DNA of 64,000 nucleotides from Haemophilus seminalis (GCF_006384255.1 NZ_VCED01000005.1:112654-176653); one strand, 5' to 3'. Shown: positions 16,718 through 27,290, numbered from the stretch's first letter. Program-made: numbers and translations. The notes: a model not told the origin generated them from the sequence alone.

Positions 16718-18571
16718 ATGTTTCGAGTATTAAAATTATGTTGGAAAGCGCTGTGTTTCATTCGTGATCTCGTGATGAATGTGGTGTTTCTAGGTTTTGT
16801 CCTATTGCTAATGGCGATTATTAGCTTTTCAAGTGGTGGAAAAAAATCTACAACATTAACAGAGGAAGGCGGCTTATTGCTAAATTTAGATGGTTATTTA
16901 GCGGATAATCGTGATGACACACTTCGTTGGCAAGATGCGTTAAGTGAATTGAACGGTGAGTATGTACCAAGAAAAATTTCAACATTTGATGTTGTGTCAG
17001 CGATTGAGTATGCGCAACAGGATCCTCAAATTAAAGGATTAGTGCTCGATCTTAATCATTTTGAAGGAGCTGATTTACCTGCTTTAGATTTTATTGGTGC
17101 AATGATTAATCGCTTTAAAGAAAGTGGAAAACCTGTTATTGCTTATGCAGATAATTATACTCAGGGGCAATATTATCTAGCCAGCTTTGCGAACGAGATT
17201 TATCTTAATACAATTGGTCAGGTGGATATCCATGGTCTGGCGCAAGAGAATTTATATTTTAAAGATATGCTCGATAAATTGGCAGTGACACCACATATTT
17301 TCCGCGTAGGAACTTATAAATCAGCAGTAGAACCTTTTATGCGCAACGATATGTCAGTTGAGGCAAAAACGAATATGCAGCGCTGGTTAAATTTAATGTG
17401 GAATCACTATACCTCAATGGTAAGCGAAAATCGTCATATTAAATCAAATGAACTGTTGCCTGCGGCGAAACAATATTTAGCTGAATTGAAAACATTGAAA
17501 GGGGATTCGACACGCTATGCGCAAAAACGTGGTTTGGTGACCCATTTGACAACACGTTTTGATTTAGAGAAAAAATTAACCGCACTTTTTGGCAAAAATG
17601 CAGATGGGGAAGCTAATTTAGTCGCATTTGATGATTATTTAACACAATTCCCTGATCGTTTAACACCACAGGATAATTCGCCAAATAAAATTGCCGTAGT
17701 GAATGTGGAGGGCACGATTATTGATGGGGAAAGTGATGAAGAAAATGTCGGAGGAGATACCATTGCGCGTCTTTTACGAAAAGCTTATGACGATAAAGCT
17801 GTAAAAGCGGTGATTTTACGCGTTAATTCTCCAGGTGGAAGTGCATTCGCTTCGGAAATTATTCGACAAGAGGCTGAAAATTTACAGAAAATTGGTAAAC
17901 CTGTTATCGTATCTATGGGAGCAATGGCCGCGTCGGGTGGTTATTGGATTTCATCTACTTCAGATTATATCATTGCCGATGCAAACACCATTACGGGTTC
18001 TATTGGTATTTTTGCGATGTTCCCAACTTTTGAAAATAGCATTAAGAAAATAGGAGTGAATGCTGATGGCGTTTCAACTACTGAATTAGCCAATACATCA
18101 GCTTTTTCTCCGTTAGCAAAACCTGTGCAAGATATTTATCAAACAGAAATTGAGCATGGTTATGACAGATTTTTGGAAATTGTCAGCAAAGGCCGTCAAA
18201 TTTCAAAAACACAAGTAGATAAACTTGCTCAAGGTCAGGTTTGGTTAGGCAGTGATGCATTCCAAAATGGTTTAGTGGATGAGATTGGTTCTTTTAATGA
18301 AGCAATCAATAAAGCTGAACAATTAGTGAATCAACGTCAAGAAAAAGCAATGGAATCTTTTAGCGTAGAATGGTTGATAGATGATGATAGCAATAGTTTT
18401 GTAAAGACATTATTACACGATACGAAAAAAACAACGCAACGTGCTTTTTCTAGCTGGATAGGGATACCAGCTCCAATTCAAAAATTACAAAAAGAATTGA
18501 ATGTATTAACTAAATTTAATGATCCTAAAGGACAATATTTGTATTGTTTGAATTGTGGAAGCGTGAAGTAA
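16718..18571 (+). CDS. sppA: Protease IV, signal peptide peptidase
   Basis: 617 residues, full-length double-domain SppA. A single N-terminal membrane helix (about 15-40) anchors it in the inner membrane with the catalytic bowl in the periplasm, where it degrades cleaved signal peptides. The catalytic Lys lies in VGTYKSAVEPF (about residue 201) and the Ser in GAMAASGGYWIS (about 405), matching the Lys/Ser dyad split between the two halves in E. coli SppA. The SPGGSAFASEI block precedes the Ser. An uptake signal occurs at about 17580. Confidence 0.96.
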   Translation: MFRVLKLCWKALCFIRDLVMNVVFLGFVLLLMAIISFSSGGKKSTTLTEEGGLLLNLDGYLADNRDDTLRWQDALSELNGEYVPRKISTFDVVSAIEYAQQDPQIKGLVLDLNHFEGADLPALDFIGAMINRFKESGKPVIAYADNYTQGQYYLASFANEIYLNTIGQVDIHGLAQENLYFKDMLDKLAVTPHIFRVGTYKSAVEPFMRNDMSVEAKTNMQRWLNLMWNHYTSMVSENRHIKSNELLPAAKQYLAELKTLKGDSTRYAQKRGLVTHLTTRFDLEKKLTALFGKNADGEANLVAFDDYLTQFPDRLTPQDNSPNKIAVVNVEGTIIDGESDEENVGGDTIARLLRKAYDDKAVKAVILRVNSPGGSAFASEIIRQEAENLQKIGKPVIVSMGAMAASGGYWISSTSDYIIADANTITGSIGIFAMFPTFENSIKKIGVNADGVSTTELANTSAFSPLAKPVQDIYQTEIEHGYDRFLEIVSKGRQISKTQVDKLAQGQVWLGSDAFQNGLVDEIGSFNEAINKAEQLVNQRQEKAMESFSVEWLIDDDSNSFVKTLLHDTKKTTQRAFSSWIGIPAPIQKLQKELNVLTKFNDPKGQYLYCLNCGSVK

Positions 18572-18589
18572 AATTTACGTTTATTATGT

Positions 18590-18627
18590 TAACAGCACAA
18601 GTTTAATACCTGTGCTGTTATTTTTTT
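18590..18627 (+). terminator. Terminator of sppA (convergent with mnmC)
   Basis: TAACAGCACA (18590-18599) / TGTGCTGTTA (18611-18620), then seven T. Confidence 0.9.
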
Positions 18628-18636
18628 GAAGTAAAA

Positions 18637-20649
18637 TTATTTCACGACACTTCCTTTCAACCATTTTCTCACCCAAGCTCGGTTAGCTGAAAGATTATGT
18701 AATATAGCTTCGCTTATAGGCAATGGCTCGCCATAAATGATTGAAGCTAAGGTTTCACCTAAGAGTGGAGCGGAGGTAAGCCCACGAGAACCTAAGGCTG
18801 CCGTTAAGAAAAGATTCTGAAAATTGGCCGCACTTTGAATAGGTTGTTTACGACGGCGGAGGTTGAATAAATTGTAATAATCCGCTTGTTGCTGTTCAAA
18901 ATGGGGTACGTTTCCAACCATTGGGGCAAGATCTCTTACAGAGCAGCGGATTCCTACACGAGCGAGATTGCCTGATGTATCCACATCCTGCGTCCAAGAT
19001 TGGGCGATATTTTGTTGGAGTTTTTGTTGATTTTCTTGTTGTTCTTGTTCGCTAAAATGGCGATCAACATTATCACGAACATGGCTTGCGCCGATGCAAT
19101 GTGAGGTTTTTAATTGATCGGCTGGAGTAAGATAGCCATCATAACAAAGCACTGATTTCAGTTTGAGTAAGTTTTCTGATGTTGGAATTTGGCTGACTTG
19201 CCCGCGGATAGGGTAGAGCGGTAGCTTTTCTGTTTGAACAAAATCAGTAATTTTATATCCGTTCGCAAGAATGATGACTTCATGGCAGTATTTTTGACCT
19301 TGCGTATTTTCTAGTTCCCAGCCTTTTTCTTGTTGAGAAAGTGCGGTAATTTTTTGTGAGGTTTTAATGACGACACCCTGTTTTTCAAGAAATGAAAAGG
19401 CATTTTGAACAAATTGTCTTGGTGCAAGCCAAGCCCCTTGTTCAATCCAACCGCCTTCGCAATTAAGCGGTAATCCCACTTTTTCACTGAATTGTTCAGC
19501 ATTTAGCATTTGGAATATTTCACTCGGCAAACCAAGTTGAGAAATCTTTGTTAATTTGACCGCACTTTTTTCGTTGTAAGCACATAGTGCCACGCCACAA
19601 AATTCGTGTTCAAACGCTATGTTTTGTGCGATTGCCCAATCAAGTAATTGGCGACCGTAACTGAAAGCGTGCAGGTAAAAATCAACGGTGAGCGCATTAT
19701 CATCGCTAAGTTGCGGATAAAATGCGCCTTGTTTATTGCCTGAGGCATTAAGTGCGAGCGCGTCATCTTCACAATAAATAGTGACTTTTGCCCCTCGTTT
19801 AACTAAGGAAATGGTAGTACAAAGAGAAGCAACACCTCCGCCGATAATAGCGACATCTTGTTTTTCCATTTTCGCAGGCTGAGCGAGATACCAAGGTGTA
19901 GAAAGTGCGGTAGATTTTGATTGTATTTTTAGCCCACTTAAGCATTCTCGTTTCTTGCCGAAGCCTTTACGTTTTGTCACATTAAAACCAGCGGATTCAA
20001 GTCCTTTTCTGACCGCACTTGCTGCAGTGAAGGTGGCAAAAGAACCATTGGGTTTCGTGAAACGGAACATCAGGTTATAGAGATCATCATTCCACATTTC
20101 AGGATTTTTGCTTGGCGCAAAGCCATCTAAAAACCAAGCATCAATACGTTCATTCATATAATCGCCAAGTTGTGGCAAGTTTTCTGATACATCACCAAAC
20201 CATAAATCTAATGTTGTCTCTCCAAAATGGATACGATGGCAACCGAGAATCAATGAAGGCCAATAATGTTGCAAATGAACGCTTAAATCTTCAAACTGAG
20301 GATAGGCAAGATGCGCTTGCGAAAGTGCGGTAATTTTTAGCGGATATTTTTCAAAGGAAATAAAATTTAGGCATTTTAAAGGATGATTCTCATGTTGCTG
20401 GCGAAATTCACGGAATAATTGGGTTGCCGCAAAGAAATTTAATCCTGTACCAAATCCTGTTTCTGCGATAACAAAATTGGCTTCTTTGTGGGTCATCCAA
20501 CGTTCCCAAAGTTGATTACCTTGTAGAAAAATATAATCTGTTTCTGCTAATCCATTTTCGTTAGAAAAATAGACATCATCGAATTGATCTGAGACGGGAA
20601 TATGGTTTTGATTGAAGTGAATCTCAGCATGTTGGACACTAAAGGTCAT
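18637..20649 (-). CDS. mnmC: Bifunctional tRNA 5-methylaminomethyl-2-thiouridine biosynthesis protein
   Basis: 670 residues. The N-terminal SAM-dependent methyltransferase domain ([13 protein letters not shown] near 62-75, [15 protein letters not shown] near 172) makes mnm5s2U. The C-terminal FAD-dependent oxidoreductase ([17 protein letters not shown] near 265, plus [13 protein letters not shown] near the end) first removes the carboxymethyl group from cmnm5s2U in wobble-position tRNAs. The fusion is complete. Several uptake signals lie in the gene (for example near 19337, 19561, 19906 and 20321), an unusual density. AAGGAAGGAA precedes the ATG. Confidence 0.96.
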   Translation of the reverse strand: MTFSVQHAEIHFNQNHIPVSDQFDDVYFSNENGLAETDYIFLQGNQLWERWMTHKEANFVIAETGFGTGLNFFAATQLFREFRQQHENHPLKCLNFISFEKYPLKITALSQAHLAYPQFEDLSVHLQHYWPSLILGCHRIHFGETTLDLWFGDVSENLPQLGDYMNERIDAWFLDGFAPSKNPEMWNDDLYNLMFRFTKPNGSFATFTAASAVRKGLESAGFNVTKRKGFGKKRECLSGLKIQSKSTALSTPWYLAQPAKMEKQDVAIIGGGVASLCTTISLVKRGAKVTIYCEDDALALNASGNKQGAFYPQLSDDNALTVDFYLHAFSYGRQLLDWAIAQNIAFEHEFCGVALCAYNEKSAVKLTKISQLGLPSEIFQMLNAEQFSEKVGLPLNCEGGWIEQGAWLAPRQFVQNAFSFLEKQGVVIKTSQKITALSQQEKGWELENTQGQKYCHEVIILANGYKITDFVQTEKLPLYPIRGQVSQIPTSENLLKLKSVLCYDGYLTPADQLKTSHCIGASHVRDNVDRHFSEQEQQENQQKLQQNIAQSWTQDVDTSGNLARVGIRCSVRDLAPMVGNVPHFEQQQADYYNLFNLRRRKQPIQSAANFQNLFLTAALGSRGLTSAPLLGETLASIIYGEPLPISEAILHNLSANRAWVRKWLKGSVVK

Positions 20650-20702
20650 TTTTTATTCCTTCCTTGCCTAATGAAATTTACGTATAATAACGCGATTTTC
20701 TA

Positions 20703-20719
20703 AACTGGTCGAACAAATG
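20703..20719 (+). promoter_or_regulatory. Candidate FadR operator upstream of fabB
   Basis: AACTGGTCGAACAAATG agrees with the FadR consensus ANCTGGTCNGACNTNTT at 10 of 13 defined positions, including the whole left half. It lies just upstream of a possible promoter (TTGCTT 20725-20730, AGTAAT 20749-20754), about where FadR activates fabB in E. coli. Prediction only. Confidence 0.45.
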
Positions 20720-20797
20720 AATTATTGCTTGAAATATTTTTATTTCGTAGTAATTTTGAGCCGTTATTTTTACATATAAAACAATAAGGAAGAAGCA

Positions 20798-22018
20798 ATG
20801 AGAAGAGCTGTAATTACAGGCTTTGGGATTATTTCAAGTATCGGTAACAATAAAGAAGAAGTATTGGCTTCATTAAAAGCAGGGAAATCAGGTATTGAAG
20901 TTGTGCCTGAGTTTGTAGAAATGAATATGCGTAGCCATGTTGCCGGAACAATCAAATTAAACCCAAGCGAGCACATTGATCGTAAAGTGTTCCGTTTTAT
21001 GGGTGATGCAGCGGCTTATGCTTATCTTTCTATGCGTGAAGCGATTGAAGATTCTGGCTTAACAGAAGATCAAGTTTCTAATGATCGTACCGGTTTAGTG
21101 ATTGGTGCGGGTACGGGTTCTGCACATAACCAGTTAGTGGCGTGTGATGCGGTACGTGGCCCTCGCGGTGTAAAAGCGATTGGTCCTTACGCTGTAACGA
21201 AAACCATGGCATCAAGTGTTTCTGCTTGTTTAGCCACCCCTTATAAAATCCGTGGTGTGAACTATTCAATCAGTTCAGCTTGTGCAACCTCTGCACATTG
21301 TATTGGTCATGCGGTTGAGTTAATTCAATTAGGCAAACAAGATGTCGTTTTTGCTGGTGGTGCAGAAGAATTATCTTGGGAATGTGCTACTGAATTTGAT
21401 GCAATGGGTGCAGTTTCAACTAAATACAATGAAATGCCAGAAAAAGCATCTCGTGCTTATGACGCAAACCGTGACGGTTTCGTGATTGCTGGTGGTGGTG
21501 CAGTTGTAGTTGTGGAAGAATTAGAACATGCACTTGCTCGCGGTGCAAAAATCTACGCTGAAATTGTAGGTTATGGCGCAACTTCTGATGGTTACGATAT
21601 GGTTGCTCCAAGCGGTGAAGGTGCAGAGCGTTGTATGAAACAAGCAATGGCAACTGTAGATACCCCAATTGATTACATCAACGTACATGGCACATCTACA
21701 CCAGTAGGTGACGTGAAAGAATTAGGTGCAATCAAAAATGTATTTGGCGATAAAATCCCAGCGATTTCTTCAACTAAATCAATGACCGGTCACTCTTTAG
21801 GGGCTGCAGGTGCACACGAAGCAATTTACACGTTATTAATGCTCGATAATGACTTTATTGCACCAAGCATTAATATCGAAACCTTAGATGAAGCCGCTGA
21901 AGGTTGCAACATCGTTACTGAGACGAAAGAAAATGCGGGATTACAAACTGTAATGTCAAATAGCTTTGGTTTTGGTGGTACGAATGCAACATTAATTTTT
22001 AAACGTTATAACGGTTAA
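20798..22018 (+). CDS. fabB: 3-oxoacyl-[acyl-carrier-protein] synthase I
   Basis: 406 residues. Elongating condensing enzyme of type II fatty acid synthesis, needed for unsaturated fatty acids. The active-site Cys is in [14 protein letters not shown] (about residue 163). The two catalytic His are in [11 protein letters not shown] (about 298) and [15 protein letters not shown] (about 333). C-terminal [15 protein letters not shown] is the family signature. AAGGAAGAAG precedes the ATG. Single gene with a strong terminator shared with convergent grxA. Confidence 0.97.
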   Translation: MRRAVITGFGIISSIGNNKEEVLASLKAGKSGIEVVPEFVEMNMRSHVAGTIKLNPSEHIDRKVFRFMGDAAAYAYLSMREAIEDSGLTEDQVSNDRTGLVIGAGTGSAHNQLVACDAVRGPRGVKAIGPYAVTKTMASSVSACLATPYKIRGVNYSISSACATSAHCIGHAVELIQLGKQDVVFAGGAEELSWECATEFDAMGAVSTKYNEMPEKASRAYDANRDGFVIAGGGAVVVVEELEHALARGAKIYAEIVGYGATSDGYDMVAPSGEGAERCMKQAMATVDTPIDYINVHGTSTPVGDVKELGAIKNVFGDKIPAISSTKSMTGHSLGAAGAHEAIYTLLMLDNDFIAPSINIETLDEAAEGCNIVTETKENAGLQTVMSNSFGFGGTNATLIFKRYNG

Positions 22019-22031
22019 AACTCTTCTATGA

Positions 22032-22063
22032 AAAAAGCCACTTTCGATTAAAAGTGGCTTTTT
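22032..22063. terminator. Bidirectional terminator between fabB and grxA
   Basis: AAAAAGCCACTTT (22032-22044) / AAAGTGGCTTTTT (22051-22063), loop CGATTA. A and T runs on both sides suit both convergent genes. Confidence 0.92.
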
Positions 22064-22079
22064 TGTAAATTAAAAAAAA

Positions 22080-22343
22080 TTAAGCAACGATACCAAATTG
22101 TTCTTTCATTAATGCTTCAAAATCAGTGCAACCACCGATTGGTTTTTCATCAATAAAGATTTGTGGTACGGTTTCTACTGGTTTACCAACAGATTTTGAT
22201 AAATCTTCTTTAGTAATGCCTTCAGCATGAATATCCACATAACGATAGTCAAAATCAGCAACTTCGCCTTTTAATTTTTCAGCAAGGTTTTTTGCACGCA
22301 CACAGTAAGGGCAGCCAGGACGACCAAAAATAACAACGAACAT
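22080..22343 (-). CDS. grxA: Glutaredoxin 1
   Basis: 87 residues, usual GrxA size. Dithiol active site GCPYC at residues 10-14. The TVPQIF cis-proline loop and GGCTDFEAL glutathione-binding block follow, and the AEGITKEDLSKSVGKPVE stretch matches E. coli Grx1. It reduces ribonucleotide reductase and protein disulfides with glutathione. Divergent from rimK with a 116-bp shared promoter region; E. coli also places grxA near rimK. Confidence 0.95.
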   Translation of the reverse strand: MFVVIFGRPGCPYCVRAKNLAEKLKGEVADFDYRYVDIHAEGITKEDLSKSVGKPVETVPQIFIDEKPIGGCTDFEALMKEQFGIVA

Positions 22344-22459
22344 AAGATTTCCTTTTTTGAGTTAAAAATTCTAGGCAATTCTACCTGATTTTTATCGTAT
22401 ACATAAAGTGTTTTTATTCGTGTAATATACGGAACATCGTAGACAATGAGTTAAATATT

Positions 22460-23368
22460 ATGAAATTACTAATGCTTTGCCGCGAACCTCGTCTTTACAG
22501 TTGCCAACGCTTAAAAGAAGCTGCTAAACGCCAAGGGCATGAGATGGATATTTTAGATCCGAGTCGATGTCTCTTAAAACTCTCACAAAATCCACCGCAC
22601 TTTCAGATTTTTTATCAAGAAAATTCCGAGTCGAAACCTTATTTATTGCCTGATTATGATGCCATTTTACCTCGATTTGGTACAACGAGTACGCAAATGG
22701 GATGCTCAGTCTTACAGCATTTTGAAGGCAAAGGGACTTTTTGTTTAAATTCATCTCAGGCATTTTTAAATGCGCGTAATAAATGGAAAAGTTTGCAACT
22801 TTTGCTGAATGCTGGTGTTCCTGTTCCCAATTCACTTTTAAGTGGCAGTGAAGTGCAAGCTCAGGCGACGACACCTCATATCAGTTCGCCGACAATTTTA
22901 AAAACGCTAAATGGTTCACAAGGAATAGGGGTGATTTTGGCTGAAAAACCACAAAGTGCGGTGAGCATTATGGAAGCTTTTAAACAAACCAATATATCTA
23001 TGTTGCAGCAAGATTTTATCGAAGAAGCGGGCAATGCAGATATTCGTTGTTTTGTGATTGGTGATCAAGTCGTGGCAACGATGCAGAGAATTGGACAAGA
23101 TGGTGAGTTTCGGGCAAATTGCCATCGTGGCGGAAAAACCGAAAAAATTACCCTAAGCGATGACGAGAAACAGATAGCCATTAGAGCAACAAAAGCCATC
23201 GGTTTAGATGTAGCTGGCGTGGATTTAATTCATTCAAAAAATGGATTATTGGTTTTAGAAGTAAATGCAAGCCCAGGCTTAGAAATGATTGAAAAAACAA
23301 GCGGGATTGATATTGCCACTCAGATAATTGCTTATGTCGAAACGGCTATAAGCTGTCATGTGAAATAG
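22460..23368 (+). CDS. rimK: ATP-grasp ligase RimK (ribosomal protein S6 glutamylation)
   Basis: 302 residues. It adds glutamate residues to the C-terminus of ribosomal protein S6. ATP-grasp features: [15 protein letters not shown] (about 143-157, phosphate loop), [18 protein letters not shown], and [28 protein letters not shown] (about 253-280) containing the Mg-binding Glu and Asn. An uptake signal lies in the gene near 22592. Convergent with hypF. Confidence 0.94.
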   Translation: MKLLMLCREPRLYSCQRLKEAAKRQGHEMDILDPSRCLLKLSQNPPHFQIFYQENSESKPYLLPDYDAILPRFGTTSTQMGCSVLQHFEGKGTFCLNSSQAFLNARNKWKSLQLLLNAGVPVPNSLLSGSEVQAQATTPHISSPTILKTLNGSQGIGVILAEKPQSAVSIMEAFKQTNISMLQQDFIEEAGNADIRCFVIGDQVVATMQRIGQDGEFRANCHRGGKTEKITLSDDEKQIAIRATKAIGLDVAGVDLIHSKNGLLVLEVNASPGLEMIEKTSGIDIATQIIAYVETAISCHVK

Positions 23369-23392
23369 TATTACTGGTATATTTGATAATAA

Positions 23393-23422
23393 AAGCGCGT
23401 GTTTAGTATTCCACGCGTTTTT
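23393..23422. terminator. Bidirectional terminator between rimK and hypF
   Basis: CGCGTG and CACGCG arms around TTTAGTATTC, followed by TTTTTTATT, in the 56-bp gap between the convergent genes. Confidence 0.8.
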
Positions 23423-23424
23423 TA

Positions 23425-25698
23425 TTAGTCAGATAAATTTGCGGCTATCATTGTTTGCCCTAAACTCAACCCGCCATCGCCCATAGGGTATTGATGGGCA
23501 CTTAACACATTAAATTCTGCTAAATTTTCTTTTAATAGTTTGCGTAATAGTTGATTATGCATCACGCCACCAGAAAGTACGATAGTTTTACAATGGTGAT
23601 ATAGGGCTTGTTTCCGCGCTAATTCTGAAAAGCCTTGTGCTAAGGCATAATGGAAAGCAAAGGCTTTATTAGCTTTAGACGTGTCGTAAGCAAGCCAGCT
23701 TTGCCAGAAAGTTGATAAATCTAATTGATTATCTTTAATTGCCATTTTAACGGGAATATTCATCGTGCTTTTGTTTTCTTTAATAAAATCAGATTGTGTA
23801 GCAAGCGCTTCTAAATGGCAAGCCGCCTCTCCTTCCCAAGAGAGTTTAGTCTCTGTAATCCCTAAACCATAGGCGACCGCATCAAATAATCTTCCTGCTG
23901 ATGAGATAAGTGGTGAGTTAAGTTTTCGTTGAATCGCATTGGTGAGGGGCTCCCAAGGTAAATGAGAGCAAGTTTTTGTTGCAAATGTCTGCCAATGAGG
24001 AACAAACTGTTGTAAATGGGCGATCCAATTACGCCAAGGTTGGGTTGCTGCAAGATCACCGCCAGGTAAAGCTACGGCAGGTAATCCACCAAGATGTTGG
24101 CAAGTTTCTCCCTCTATAAGCAAACATTCTCCGCCCCAAAGTTGTCCATTCGCGCCCATACCAATACCGTCTAATGCGATGCCAATAGCTTTTTCCTTGC
24201 AATGATGTTCGGCTAATACGGCTGTAATATGTGCATGATGATGTAAGACGGTGACATAAGGAATAGAAAATTTTTTTGCCAGATTTTTGCCTACTTTTGA
24301 TGAAAAGTAGCCAGTATGAGCATCAATCGCAATTAAATCTGGTTTAAATTGATAAATCTGACAAAATAAATCAATGTTATTTTCTAATTGTTGTTGTATC
24401 AGTTCATTCGCTGTGTCGCCAATATGTTGGCTGACAATGGCTTTATTTTGTTTAAGTAGGCAAAAGGTATTTTTAAGATCGGAACCCAATGCCAAAATAT
24501 TTTTTTCATTTTGGGTATTTAGGACAATTTCATCGGGTACATATCCTCTTGCTCTACGTAAGGTTTCCACACCGTCAAAGGCTACACGAACTAAACTATC
24601 ATCTGCGCGTTGTAAAATATCACGATTATGGCAAAGATAGAAATCAGCCAAATGACTTAATTTTTTTACCGCATTTTGGTTGTCTAGTACGGGCGGTTCT
24701 CCACTCGGATTGGCAGACGTCATCACAAGTGGTTGATTTATCTCTCGTAAAAGTAAATGTTGTAATGGATTACTTGGTAACATAATGCCGATTTCATTTA
24801 GATTAGGGGCAATATTTTCTGCTAAATTAGGCACTTTATATTTATTTAATAAGACGATTGGTGCTGCTGTGCTAGTGAGTAATTTAATTTCAGCTGGCGT
24901 TAGGTTTTGTAGAAAATCTAAACTAGGCACCATTACGGCAAGTGGCTTGCTAGGTCGATGTTTACGTTCACGTAATAATTGAACGGTATGAAAAGCTTGT
25001 GCATCACAGGCTAAATGGAAACCACCAATGCCTTTTATCGCAATAATTTTACCTTTTTTGAGTAAATCAGCAGTTTGTTTTAGCGCATTTTCATGTATTG
25101 AAAGTTGTTGATATTGATCTTGTAACCAAATGTGTGGCCCACAAACGTTACAAGCGTTAGGTTGGGCATGAAAACGACGATCTGCGGGATTTTTGTATTC
25201 ATGTTCACAATCAGGGCAAAATGGAAAATCAGACATAGAAGTATTTTTACGATCGTAAGGGATTTTTTTTATGATCGTAAAACGTGGGCCACAGTGAGTA
25301 CAATTTGTAAAAGGGTAGTGATAGCGGCGATTTTGAGTGTCAAACAAATCAGCGATACAAGCAGAACAGGTTGCCGCATCAGGTACAATTTGTGTATCCA
25401 TGTCATTATTTTCACTTTCACGGATAACAAATTCTGAAAAGTGCGGTAAATCCTCCCAATATTTTTCTTGCTGTTGGATATCCGTAATTAATGCTAAAGG
25501 AGGAAGTTTTGTCTGTAAGTCCTGTAGAAAAGCAGTAAGACTCTTTTCCTCTGGTTCGATAAAACGGATGAGTACGCCTTGGCCATCATTATTGACATCG
25601 CCTTTTAATCCATATTCATTGGCTATAAGCCATACAAACGGGCGAAATCCCACGCCTTGTACTTTTCCTTTTATACGTAATTCGATTCCTTTCATCAT
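23425..25698 (-). CDS. hypF: Carbamoyltransferase HypF ([NiFe]-hydrogenase maturation)
   Basis: 757 residues, full length. It turns carbamoyl phosphate into the thiocarbamate on HypE that gives the cyanide ligands of the NiFe centre. Domains in order: acylphosphatase (KGKVQGVGFRPFVW, 11-24), two zinc-finger-like CxxC-x18-CxxC units (about 110-185), YrdC-like domain (about 200-390), Kae1/carbamoyltransferase-like domain to the end (LHHHAHITAVLAEH, ALDGIGMGANGQLWGGE, LSGGVMHNQ). AGGAAA precedes two adjacent ATGs; the first is taken. It lies about 1.7 kb upstream of the hyf operon on the opposite strand, separate from any hypABCDE, which are not in this window. Its presence is only sensible together with a hydrogenase. 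Confidence 0.96.
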   Translation of the reverse strand: MMKGIELRIKGKVQGVGFRPFVWLIANEYGLKGDVNNDGQGVLIRFIEPEEKSLTAFLQDLQTKLPPLALITDIQQQEKYWEDLPHFSEFVIRESENNDMDTQIVPDAATCSACIADLFDTQNRRYHYPFTNCTHCGPRFTIIKKIPYDRKNTSMSDFPFCPDCEHEYKNPADRRFHAQPNACNVCGPHIWLQDQYQQLSIHENALKQTADLLKKGKIIAIKGIGGFHLACDAQAFHTVQLLRERKHRPSKPLAVMVPSLDFLQNLTPAEIKLLTSTAAPIVLLNKYKVPNLAENIAPNLNEIGIMLPSNPLQHLLLREINQPLVMTSANPSGEPPVLDNQNAVKKLSHLADFYLCHNRDILQRADDSLVRVAFDGVETLRRARGYVPDEIVLNTQNEKNILALGSDLKNTFCLLKQNKAIVSQHIGDTANELIQQQLENNIDLFCQIYQFKPDLIAIDAHTGYFSSKVGKNLAKKFSIPYVTVLHHHAHITAVLAEHHCKEKAIGIALDGIGMGANGQLWGGECLLIEGETCQHLGGLPAVALPGGDLAATQPWRNWIAHLQQFVPHWQTFATKTCSHLPWEPLTNAIQRKLNSPLISSAGRLFDAVAYGLGITETKLSWEGEAACHLEALATQSDFIKENKSTMNIPVKMAIKDNQLDLSTFWQSWLAYDTSKANKAFAFHYALAQGFSELARKQALYHHCKTIVLSGGVMHNQLLRKLLKENLAEFNVLSAHQYPMGDGGLSLGQTMIAANLSD

Positions 25699-25780
25699 TT
25701 TTCCTGATGTGATATTGAGTGTATTTATAGTAACTTGAAATAGAAAAGTGAAATCTGATCTTTGTCAAAATTTGTTATTT

Positions 25781-27007
25781 TTAAATCCACCACACTGGCA
25801 ATGCCACCAAATCTTCTGCAAGCCATAATTTTTGCGGATATTGATTAATAATCACGCCGTTCCCTATTTGGATTTCATCGGGCGGGAGATTATCTTTCAA
25901 AATACCAAAGGCTTTTGTCATTTTCTTGTTGGGGCTGGCAGTAGTCTTAATTTCGATGGGGTAGAGTGTGCGATTATGTTCAATCAAAAGATCGATTTCT
26001 TTTTGATTGGTATCGCGATAAAAATAAATAGGTGGCTCAATGCCGTTATTGTAGAAAGATTTAATGACTTCACTTACTACAAAAGTCTCAAAAAATTGAC
26101 TGCTCTTTGCCCCTTGTTGAATAGTTTCCGGTGTCAACCATTTAGTTAACCAAGCCATTAAACCAGTATCCATCATATAAACTTTCGGAGTTTTGATTGC
26201 ACGTTTTAGATGATTGTTGTGATACGGCTGAAGCAGATAAATGATGCCTGATGTTTCGAGAATTGTCGTCCAGCGTTTAATGGTATCAACGGAAACACCA
26301 ACTTCTTGCGCAACATTGCTGTAATTTAGTAATTCACCACTTCGTGCGGCGATAGCGATCATAAATCGCGTGAAATCAGTGATGTTGGTGATATTGGTGA
26401 GTGCGCGTACGTCTCGTTCAATATAGGTGGAAACATAGGATGCATAATAAATATCCCAGCTGGTTTCTTGTTGATATAGGCGTGGCATATAGCCTTGGTG
26501 GATAATTTGCCAAATATTTTCTACAGGTTTAATAAGTCTTTCGCGCGTGTTGAGATAATCCATATTGGGCAGAAAAGGCGAATAAAACACCACATCTTGA
26601 ATTTCACGCAGAGAAAATCCTTGTAATTTTAATACTGCAATACGACCCGCTAAGGTTTCGGTAACATTTTGCATCAGTTGAAAAGCTTGTGAGCCAGAGA
26701 GCAAAAAGAGCCCATTGATTTTTTGTTTATCAATGGCAAGTTTTAAACAGGAAAATAATTCAGGCGCATATTGTACTTCATCAAGGATTAATTTGCCTTG
26801 ATGGTTGAGCATAAATAGGGTTGGTTCGTTACGTGCTTGATCGAGTAAGATAGGATCATCAAAGGTAATATATTGATGTTCTTTGCTGATATGCTGTAAC
26901 AACGTGGATTTTCCTACTTGGCGTGGGCCAGTAATGAGAATTGCTGGAAATTGTTTTATCAAAGTTTGCAATAAAGGTTGTATTTGACGTGAATAAAAAT
27001 CTGACAT
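25781..27007 (-). CDS. AAA-family ATPase with DUF4143 (AAA_14) domain
   Basis: 408 residues. Walker A GPRQVGKSTLLQ (about 27-38), Walker B-like KLILDEVQYAP (about 72-82), LLSGSQAF sensor-like block, then the C-terminal DUF4143 region with a PD-(D/E)XK-like core (YFYRDTNQKEIDLLIEHNRTLYPIEIKTTASPNK; Glu, Asp, Glu-x-Lys). Such proteins are widespread orphan ATPases often carried in accessory regions; function unknown. Two spaced palindromes lie just upstream of its start and may be its operator. No clear Shine-Dalgarno is seen. Confidence 0.85.
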   Translation of the reverse strand: MSDFYSRQIQPLLQTLIKQFPAILITGPRQVGKSTLLQHISKEHQYITFDDPILLDQARNEPTLFMLNHQGKLILDEVQYAPELFSCLKLAIDKQKINGLFLLSGSQAFQLMQNVTETLAGRIAVLKLQGFSLREIQDVVFYSPFLPNMDYLNTRERLIKPVENIWQIIHQGYMPRLYQQETSWDIYYASYVSTYIERDVRALTNITNITDFTRFMIAIAARSGELLNYSNVAQEVGVSVDTIKRWTTILETSGIIYLLQPYHNNHLKRAIKTPKVYMMDTGLMAWLTKWLTPETIQQGAKSSQFFETFVVSEVIKSFYNNGIEPPIYFYRDTNQKEIDLLIEHNRTLYPIEIKTTASPNKKMTKAFGILKDNLPPDEIQIGNGVIINQYPQKLWLAEDLVALPVWWI

Positions 27008-27018
27008 GATGAAAATTA

Positions 27019-27114
27019 AGTTTAATTTAAGATTGCATAGTAAATTAAACTAAAAAATAGATAAGAAGTAAAGATAAAATCAGTTTAATTTAAGATTATA
27101 TCGTAAATTAAACT
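27019..27114. promoter_or_regulatory. Twin 33-bp palindromic sites upstream of the AAA ATPase gene
   Basis: AGTTTAATTTA, 11 spacer bases, TAAATTAAACT occurs at 27019-27051 and again at 27082-27114. Both have perfect 11-bp arms, and the spacers share seven of eleven bases. The copies are exactly 63 bp apart (six helical turns), putting them on the same DNA face. The first starts 12 bp upstream of the ATPase gene. This looks like a paired operator for a dimeric regulator, possibly autoregulation. The region 27115-27290 beyond it shows only AT-rich sequence to me. Confidence 0.65.
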
Positions 27115-27290
27115 TAAAATTGCCACAATTTCACATTTAAGTATCGACCTAAATGAAACATTATCAACAGCATTTTAACATTCCATTAATAATTATAATG
27201 CTAATTAATTCAATTGCTTACAATCATAACCTATGGAAATAAGAGTCAATCTCAATAATTATTTTACGCATTAAAAAATCGAAAAAATTT

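Noticed and set aside
24374..25738. Several plus-strand open frames opposite hypF
   Set aside because: They lie wholly within hypF, have no ribosome-binding sites and show no family resemblance.
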